This document shows positions 56,280 to 64,000 of a DNA stretch of 64,000 nt, piece by piece. How positions within the stretch are numbered: position 1 is the stretch's first letter; the number at the start of each line of letters is the position of its first letter. The notes under the pieces were generated by a model. That model ran no database searches, had not been told where the DNA came from, and worked only from the letters and a program-made list of their open reading frames with translations. The DNA is from Caprimulgus europaeus (taxonomy: Eukaryota; Chordata; Aves; Caprimulgiformes; Caprimulgidae). The stretch spans positions 42,397,702 through 42,461,701 of the forward strand of contig OU015523.1 in the NCBI GenBank assembly GCA_907165065.1, given 5' to 3'. Position numbers and translations under genes: made by a program.

Positions 56280-59130
56280 AGTGTATACTCCTACCCCATT
56301 GTAACCCCAAATCTTACAAAAAAATATAGGTTTTTCAACTATAACATTAAGTTTTGCAAATCTAGAACCACCCTGAAATTAGCATTTCTCGTCCTGTTCC
56401 TTCAATCCACCAGAGATAGGCATTCAAAAAATCTACCACCCAGTAGTTCTGAATATTTTCCACTGACTCATTGTCATTTCTCTTTGGAATTCCCCATTTA
56501 AGCATCAAAACCCTTCACTGATACAGAAAATGTTCTATCCTTCCTTGAAGCCAACACCTACAAAGTCATATGCTCTTGTGTGTCTGCAACCTCAAAAAAA
56601 AAAGGGAAAAAAAAGCTTCGTTTTCAGACCCAGCAATACCTGATGCAGGATTCAGTACATTATCCAACTACACCTACCATTTTTTTGTAAGGCAATCCTA
56701 ATTCTTCCACTTGCTACACATTATCAACTGGAGGATCATCTTCTGTAGCAATTGCCCCTGAACAAAAAAATGGAGCTTCTGGAAGATTGAAGATATCCTT
56801 GTATAACCAAGGCTATATACAGGTCTTTGCACAAATACCCAAACTGTTTCCTAAGGCTCAGGAACATTCAGGGACCAAAAAACAGATTAGATGTTCAAAT
56901 AATTTATTTTAAGTAATATCATTTTTTATATATTGCCTGAGTAAATACTTCCATCTATATCACACCATCAAAGAATATCAAATATGAAAAATGTAGTTTT
57001 CTGGCCAAGACATGTCATCACTTCAAGATTAATAATTTTCATTAATATGATAAATATTTCAGAACATAAAACTTGCGTAATAATCAGCTCTTTAAAGACT
57101 GGGGCTTTTTTAATCTATCGAGTGTCAAACAGGGACATTTACACTGAAGTACAAAGTTCCACTAAGACCTCTTTAGGAAGGAGCAATTAAATTGACTTCC
57201 AAAGTCTGGTCAGCCATATGTATGTTCCTCTATGCAAGAATTCTCCATCTTGCTAAAACTTTTAATAGCAAGATTGTGGTCATCCACAAATTAATAACTC
57301 GGAGTGTCAAGCTAGTTTACTGAAGTAACTCAAGTTAAAACACAAACACATAGAGACTAAAGTTATGCCTTATTATTCAGATAATGACACTGAGATTCAA
57401 CATTTATTTCTTTTAATTTTTTTTAATTACCAATAATATATTTTGAAAAATGTATTAAGTAAAAAGTTAAGGAGGAGATGAAAAATGTTATATTAAATCA
57501 GCTCCTTTACACCACCCAACATTTCACATCTTTGTCCATGTATCATGCCAAGGAGCACTTCAGGTCTCCTATTAAAGTAGTTATCAGGCACTTCATTACA
57601 TCCATTTTTTGATATGGGGTTTCCATTAAGCAAATACTTCTCAGTTAGCCTTTTCTTTCTTTGTCTTGTATTTTCCTAGCTAGGGATTAGCAACATCTAA
57701 AGGGACTGCAGTAAGAAAATCATATAAAAATGTGACTTAGCATGATGTCCTTGATTAGGCTCTGCAAAAGGAGGAAATTAAGGATGGGAGTCACAGCTTG
57801 CTACTCTATATTCAATTAGGACTGGCTTCTTTGTGGCTGCGGTTCATGCAGGATGTTCAGTTATCTAATACAGCCCGATTCTGGCAGCAGAACAATTAGA
57901 ATGGAAAGCATAACTTAAAACAGGCTCTGGCAATATTTTTTTTTCATTTGGTTGTGACATCTTCAGCAGACTTAAAACAGCAGTCATCAGATTGTATCCT
58001 ATGCTGAAATTCCAAATTCATATTCTGAAACTGAATGCAGCTTTTAAAATACTTAACAATACAAAAACTGAATACAATATGACTGAATAAAGCAAGCAGA
58101 GAAGAGCTTTGATGCCTACACACACACATATGTAACAAAATACAAGGGAAAAATAAATACCATATTTAAGCACAACATCCTAAAACTGACCTCTGTTCTG
58201 TGGAGAGCTCAAAGTAGGTTCTTGCATCAACTAATAGGTCAATAACACGGTCAAGGTGTGCAATGCTCAAGCACAAGCACCACCAACAAAGATAAATCTT
58301 GCACATCTCTCTTCTTTTACATGACTCACTTTTTGCAAAGATTATAAGAATCTGGCAGGGTTTTCCTACCTAACAATAATCATCACCCTTTCCCCCCAGC
58401 TGGTCTGCACAGCTTCCTGATGAGCTGGCCTTGCTGCAGAGTATAGCACAAAGTCAAGTCACACACAGATTAAAATACCTCTCTTCCTACACATTTCCAC
58501 CTCGGGGCTATTTTTGCCTCCAGACACACATTCTTAAGCAGCCTTCAGTTTCACTGATGATAGCTCAGGTACTTCGATGGCAGTTTGAACAGCAATGTGA
58601 AGGAAACACAATACCCAAAAAACCTCCATCTCTGGAAGTCTGTAATTTGTCTCCTGCCCAGAGCTAGGTGCACATATTGAAAAATATCCCTCTGGTTTTG
58701 CCTTATTATATTCTTTTCCTGCTATTGGCTGCTGTTTGAGACAGACTGCTGTCCCAGCCTGGTGTTCGTCTGGATCTGGGACATTCTTAATTGTGCGTGC
58801 TGTCCTCCTGCACTCTGCTATACCCATCTACTTTGAAGGGGAAAGAGTTCAGATCCCTTCACCTTTTCCTTTGGAATAAGGTGTATCCTTTTGTCCCTCC
58901 ACTAGTAACTGGCAGAGTTTCCAGCAGTTTTATTCTTCCTCCCAAATTCTGTTTCTGTTATGATTTACTATATTTCAATTATTTTCAATAATAAACAACA
59001 AAAAGTCAAGTTGGGCTGTTGGGTATTATCCAATGATCAGAAAAAAGCACCGAGTCTTCATTTCAAAACTAGCCAATTAACAAGCTACAATGAGAAGGCA
59101 ACCAAAATCTTTTATAAATGACATACTTAC

Positions 59131-59292
59131 CCTTTAGTTTGAGGTCTACATTGTGCCGCAGCCAAGGATAAACACCATAGTTTGACATGTCTTCAGGAAT
59201 AGGGTGATTGTATATCCAGCCATCACATGCAAATCGATAAAAGTTCTCACACGGATCTACAGATTGATTTATCTTGCTTAGGATGCCAGCAG
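59131..59292 (-). CDS. PHEX: PHEX exon 3 (residues ~63-117)
   Basis: 162 bases with acceptor TTTTTTACAG and a perfect donor G|GTAAGT. The exon encodes [20 protein letters not shown], then [16 protein letters not shown] and [18 protein letters not shown]. DPCxNF(Y/F)xFACxGW is the signature at the start of the Peptidase_M13_N domain in neprilysin relatives; its cysteines correspond to human C77 and C85. NQS at residue 71 is the first N-glycosylation sequon. The exon is symmetric (phase 1 to phase 1). Its length equals human exon 3. Confidence 0.97.
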
Positions 59293-61504
59293 CTGTAAAA
59301 AAGATACCACATAGATTTTGTAGGACCCTTTTTCATAAACAGAGAATTACATGAGGTCACACTCCAGAAATTACTATTAACATTTACCAGTCTCTGCAAC
59401 GTGATACTGACCTCACCTGCAAGCTAAGCCTTGGTGTTCCAGGACTGATGTGTGCCCTATTCTCTGCCATTTTTTAAAGATCAACAAAAATACCACCCAG
59501 CTTCTCTATCATCTAACAGAGCCTACATAAGAAGAAAAAAAAAAAAGAAAAAGAAAAAAGAAAGGCAAAATGTCTGCAGTGAATGTTCTTATGTGTCATA
59601 TAGCAATGACCACTGAACCTAGCACTACAGGAATATTAACTGCTGGAGCCAGACACCTGAAGACAGGCTCTCCACTGTTGCCATGATGGAATTAATTGCC
59701 TGAGGAATTTAGCAGCAATACATATCAAGTAGATTGTAATTAGCATTCCAGAAATTATGCACTGTTTACCTTTAGCTGAATAGCTGCACAAGAAAATAAA
59801 TCAAGTTCTGATCTACCATTCATTGGAAAAGATAATTGTAGTATTTTCAGCTCCATTTTGTGACTGCATTCCTGCCAGCTATCGCAAGTGAGACTGGTAA
59901 GAGAGAAATCAGTTTGACAAGCCATAGACTTAATAACTTTTGAATATCTAATCAAAGGATTGTGCACCATAGTTTTTGTGGCATAAATCTACATGGGTCA
60001 AGTAACACAGAATATGTGGATACTGGATGTTTTTTGTCTAAACAACTATGTGTTTTGAGGCTTATCCATATAACTGATTAAAAATCCTAGCAGGAAATCT
60101 TATAACTTTTAGAGATTTTATGGTGCCATTTCTAACATCCAGTAACTCTTCATCCACCTAGAGTAACTCTCCCTATAATATTTTTATGTCTCAGCTGTAA
60201 TTCTCACTTTCACATTAGAAACTGTCAAATTGACTACATTGAAGACATTTTAGTCCTTGGTAATTTTCTATAACTCCTGAAAAGCTGTACAACAAGGCAG
60301 GTCTGAGGTCTCAAGAGAATATGTAGTCACTGCACAGTCTACTCTGAGTTAAATCAGTCAGGCCATTTAGATGTCCAAGTCAGCTTCTGCTGAACTTGTG
60401 AAAAAAAAATCCATGACGTGCATGTGAGAAGAAGTAAATTCAGATTCAAACTACCTAAGTGACATTTTTTTGTTCTGAAGCTCAAGATGAAGCCCACATA
60501 CTTCTTTTTTGTTCAGGTTTTCTGGGTGTTGGTGGCGGTATTTTGATTAGTCATCCCATTTTACTTTAATATTTGCATTTACTCAAGAATAAGCTCTAGA
60601 AGGTGGTGTCTAGAGTGGCCAAGAGCACCACCTGTGCAGTGCAGAGCAGAATGACAAGAAACATCCTGGTAACATTGACATCTGCAAATTTTTCAATTTA
60701 TGGATCCCCATAGAATTTGTCAGGGTTTTAAACACACATCAAATACCTCACGGTTCAGAATGGAAATAAATACTCTTATAAGTTCACAGAATGCCCACTT
60801 TGTTTTCAATAAAACAGCTCTGGGAGCAGATTTCTAGATGTGGTAACTATTGTTTGATATATGCTCTCATTACACTCAATGATAAAGGTCTCCTTGATTT
60901 AATGGAAGAAAAACTCTGGCAAAACTGGCCAGTGCAGAATACGTCTCCCAGGTCCTACCAAGCCCGGTACCTTCAGCTCACATTTAATGCTAATGAACGT
61001 CCCAGTTCTATAAGGGTTACCACATGTATCTCTGGGTAGGGAAAAGAGCTGGCCAATATGGAGGTATCTGCAGATTTAGAGTCGTAGCCACCACATTACA
61101 GTTATGCAAGTCTGTGCAAGATCTAGCCTCAAAGCATCTCTGTGCTTAACAGCTCACTTGCTAGTTTTCTGACTACTGGGAAGGAATCAACAAAACACAC
61201 CTGATGGTCAAGTTGCCCAAAATTTGGTTTCCTATTAAAGATAAATAGACCCTGTGGGAAACTTTGACTTAACCCGGGTAGAATAGAGTCAAAACAATTT
61301 AAAACATGAATTTTAATTGCAGAAAATAAACAGATTTGCAGCAACTTAAGCAGTGACTTTTAAAAAAGGTGAGTGCATGGTTTTTTTCTTTATTATCAGT
61401 AAAGCTTTCTGAGTAAAATGGATCATGGAAAAAAATTTAAAAGTATAAATACCTCATTAACATACTATAATCATGATATAATAGAAAATAAAATTGTTGC
61501 TTAC
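59293..61504 (-). other. PHEX: PHEX intron 2 (2,212 bp)
   Basis: GT-AG intron between exons 2 and 3. It holds an A/G-rich purine tract near 59530-59564, and no recognisable transposon, RNA gene or coding exon. Short open frames inside (for example near 60791-61039) show no conserved domain. Confidence 0.9.
59530..59564 (+). repeat. A/G purine tract
   Basis: A-rich tract with scattered G in intron 2, a simple low-complexity repeat. Confidence 0.9.
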
Positions 61505-61573
61505 CAGCTTCAATGCATTCTGAGGTCAAACAGTACTGTTGTTTTGGATGAAACTTTATAAGACCTTGGCTAA
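61505..61573 (-). CDS. PHEX: PHEX exon 2 (residues ~40-63)
   Basis: 69 bases. The acceptor is TTTTGCAG (plus-strand complement at 61574-61577) and the donor is GTAAGC directly below 61505. The exon begins in phase with the last two bases of a codon and ends with the first base of the next. It translates to SQGLIKFHPKQQYC followed by LTSECIEA. This is the juxtamembrane start of the extracellular domain, with the two cysteines aligned with human C54 and C59. The length equals human exon 2 (c.119-187, recalled). The rest of the membrane anchor must be in exon 1, which is not in the window. Confidence 0.95.
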
Positions 61574-61994
61574 CTGCAAAATGGAAAATCATAATGAGAT
61601 CATTTGTAATGAATTTTGACCATTGCAGCCAAATGTTGTGTACCTGATAATTCAAATGTCAGTGCAAGCTCTAGCCCTAATGCATATCTGACTGGATTGA
61701 TTTAAAACAGTTAGAATGTAACACTAAGTAAGTACTGCAGCTCATAACAAATTATTTTCCCCTCCTATGCCTGCTTTCTGCTTCCTCTCTCTTTGCTCAT
61801 AGGCAGCATGGAGCAAGGGCTGTCTCATTGTACGTTTGCACGGTGCCTGGTGTTAAAACACCTCAGCCTTACTCATGGATGGTAATATCCATCACAACAC
61901 AAACAATAATCATAGTTGTTATCATCCTCCAGAGACGCACCTTTCACAGCTGGTGATGCAACATGGAGCTATGTAGCCATCTTCTGACGGGTTT

Positions 61995-62017
61995 CCACAG
62001 CTCCTCCTGAGCTGTGG
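61995..62017. repeat. Perfect 9-bp inverted repeat
   Basis: CCACAGCTC and GAGCTGTGG are separated by CTCCT. It lies in a locally GC-richer patch (about 61925-62150) of intron 1. Function unknown; it may be chance. Confidence 0.7.
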
Positions 62018-62496
62018 GGCTCACACTGCTGCACCCCCTCCTGCAGCAGCACATCACTTCCCCAGCCCCACCAGCATGACCCAGCATCAATGGGGAGCTT
62101 TCAGGGTCCCCTTATTCCAGCTTGGAATAAACCAGACAGCAATGGGCACAGGGATGGCTGTGGTTTATAAGGCACAGTGCAATTTCTGTCTGAACTGACT
62201 CCCAGAAGTGTTGTAATGGTATTTGCTTCCCCAAAACCTTGCTGACAAGGACTATGAAATTGTCAGTTAATTTTGCTCATCTTTCAAAAACGTGTATTAC
62301 AGCTGCCACTGAAGCTTAAGCATAAAAATTGCTAATTTCAGACACTGTTTTCAGGCAGCAAATATACAGATAATTGATACTTGGGATGAGGATGGGAGAG
62401 TCCCAATGAGTAAATGAAATAAAACTCAGTAGATGTCCTCAGCAGACATAAAGAAATTTCTCATTATATCCTTATCTTAATAACTCAGTCCGTAGC

Positions 62497-62514
62497 AAAA
62501 ATAAATAAATAAAT
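62497..62514 (+). repeat. (AAAT)n simple repeat
   Basis: Four AAAT units in intron 1. Confidence 0.9.
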
Positions 62515-64000
62515 GGGAAAAACCCCCAACCAAACAAAAAACTCAACAATGAAATACATTAAGGTATGGTACCTTTACCAGTGCTGATAATTGCAAAGTA
62601 ATTTCTCTTGTAGCTACATATTGTTCAAAAGGGACAGGAAAACGTGAAATGTTATTTAAACACAGGAAAGTTTTACGACCTAAAAAACCTAAAGTTGGAA
62701 TTGAATATAAAGCTGTTTCATCTCTTCTAACCTCAACCTCGTAGCTTTAGTGACAATTAATGACAGAAATGGCTGAATTTCAATCAAATTTTCTTAGAAA
62801 CTGAGAATGTAAAACTATTTCTGGACAGCTTTACCAAAGCTTGCATTGACTTAGTGAAACACAGCCCCTCAATAACCTTTGTAAATTAGCCAAGAAACAC
62901 AGGAGATTTTGTGGCATAAATAGAATATTGCAGAACAGTAGAAAATAGAGAAGCAGAGGTCTCCACATTATGACTGTGAGCCACATAAAATACAAATAAT
63001 GGATAACGTGCCTATTAATTAAGTGTTGCTCTCCTTCCAACTCACCTTTTCCCTGCTTTAAAGTTAGCCTTTTAGAACTCGCCCAGGTTTTTAATGTTTG
63101 CTAGATTTTTTTTTCTTAACAACGCAGGGAAAGGAGACAAAATCCCAGACACCATTTAACTCTTTTGCACTTGATGGAAAATGAGGGAGAATGAAAAAGA
63201 ATCAGTAAAGAATCTAAAGTAGCCCTCATCGTTTTGACGCTTATAACCAAAAGCAAAATACCATTTCAAACAGTTTTGTTCCATTTACAACTTCATCATT
63301 AAAGCAAATAAAAAAATCATTTGGCAGTAACTTTGGTTCCCTTTTAATTTGGATTCAAATACTCTGCCTGTGTGTTTTTTTTTTTCTCTTGCTTTTTTGT
63401 CGTTGTGGTTGTTAAGAGAACTAAAAATTACATTATTACCTACAGTTACGGTTATAACACTCAGTGTCCCAGCTTCTTCCTCTTTAAGCCTATTTCCAGA
63501 TTCTTAAGCAAATATACACAATAATTACGCTCCCCTCAAAAATCTGAAAGGGAAAAAGGCATACAAATAAGCAGGTGCAAATAACATGTATGTGCCTATA
63601 ACCTGCAAAGTCAAAAGGACTTCCAAGTCAGAAGGAGAGGCTACTGAGCTGAGGTTCAAAGCTGCCTGACTTTTTGCCCAAGAGGACTGGAGAGCAACCT
63701 GCTTTCTTTTGCTCTGGCCCCAGTTCCCAAGGAGGAGGTGGCTCCTCTCCTGCCACAGCCCACAGCACCATCTGGAGAGCTGCAGGCAGGGCCCCATGTG
63801 AGCCCAAGTGACTCCCCTGGTAGCTCCTCACTGAAGTCACAGTATGGCTACAGCTGGTATGAGCAAGTAACAATAGATAAAAATACGTGATTCTCCCAGA
63901 TTCCTCTTAGAGTTGTAGGAAATCTGAAAAGAAGAAACAAGAGAAGCAGGAGAAGGCTACATTTAACTCCTCAGCCTGGAAAATTGTAGGGGAATGGTTT

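Larger units (their letters stand above)
42118..59130 (-). other. PHEX: PHEX intron 3 (17,013 bp, largest complete intron here)
   Basis: GT-AG intron between exons 3 and 4. It contains a CR1 copy (50213-50933), an ancient CR1/L3-like relic (about 48252-48483), several simple repeats, and an AT-rich block rich in TAATTA-type motifs (52760-53125). Most of the remainder is unremarkable unique sequence. Its size and low repeat content would allow regulatory elements. Confidence 0.93.
61574..64000 (-). other. PHEX: PHEX intron 1, 3' part (exon 1 not in window)
   Basis: This is 2.4 kb of AT-rich sequence upstream of exon 2 on the coding strand. I looked for exon 1 on the minus strand, meaning a start codon, a short basic tail and a hydrophobic anchor ending at a phase 1 donor. 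None of the open frames fits. Simple features present are an (AAAT)n run near 62497-62514, a T-rich tract at 63375-63385 and a perfect 9-bp hairpin at 61995-62017. No mobile element was recognised. The promoter and 5' UTR must lie further right. Confidence 0.8.

Noticed and set aside
62831-63040. Hydrophobic minus-strand frame upstream of exon 2, considered as PHEX exon 1 (membrane anchor)
   Set aside because: The sequence does not resemble the PHEX N-terminus, has no suitable phase 1 donor at its end, and has unlike composition with histidine and aromatic residues scattered through it.
63525-63873. GC-richer minus-strand frames near the right edge, considered as first exon or promoter
   Set aside because: No hydrophobic anchor, no CpG-island-like density, and no match to the PHEX start; only a locally GC-richer patch.

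Overview
The window is vertebrate nuclear DNA and almost certainly comes from a bird. It has an AT-rich intronic background and many truncated CR1 (LINE) retrotransposons whose 3' ends carry the avian ATTCTATG-type terminal repeats. There are no mammalian SINEs, and multi-exon coding sequence is joined by GT-AG introns. Turtle or crocodilian origin is less likely but cannot be excluded from sequence alone.

One protein-coding gene is present. It is PHEX, the M13 (neprilysin-family) zinc metallopeptidase homologue, transcribed on the minus strand from right to left. Eleven consecutive coding exons, corresponding to human exons 2 to 12, were located at base resolution: 61505-61573, 59131-59292, 42031-42117, 40718-40944, 37409-37477, 33156-33272, 29879-29962, 29423-29568, 23659-23752, 18697-18825 and 15072-15173. 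Together they give 1,286 coding bases, about human residues 40-468 of 749. This is the N-terminal part of the ectodomain just after the membrane anchor. Exon lengths and phases equal those I recall for human PHEX, every intron is GT-AG, and there is no frameshift or stop. Exon 1 (cytoplasmic tail, membrane anchor, start codon and promoter) lies beyond the right edge. Exons 13-22, including the HEXXH zinc site, lie beyond the left edge. I searched for exon 1 in 61574-64000 and exon 13 in 1-15071 by eye and found neither.

The rest is intronic. By region: 1-15071 is the start of intron 12 with four younger CR1 pieces and one ancient CR1/L3-like relic. 15174-29422 covers introns 11 to 9, with one CR1, a 23-base G run and simple repeats. 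29569-40717 covers introns 8 to 5, with a short CR1, a back-to-back CR1 pair and a 2.2-kb internally deleted CR1 that keeps ORF1 esterase and reverse transcriptase remnants close to exon 6. 40945-59130 holds introns 4 and 3; intron 3, at 17 kb, contains a CR1, an ancient CR1-like relic and a homeodomain-motif-rich AT block that may be a conserved enhancer. 59293-64000 is intron 2 and part of intron 1.

PHEX in vertebrates is a type II membrane protein of osteoblasts, osteocytes and odontoblasts that controls mineralisation and phosphate handling. No prokaryotic system, CRISPR array, rRNA, tRNA, endogenous retrovirus or second protein-coding gene was found. The most useful second looks are the intron 3 AT-rich block, the CR1 next to exon 6, the G23 tract, and the symmetric phases of most exons.
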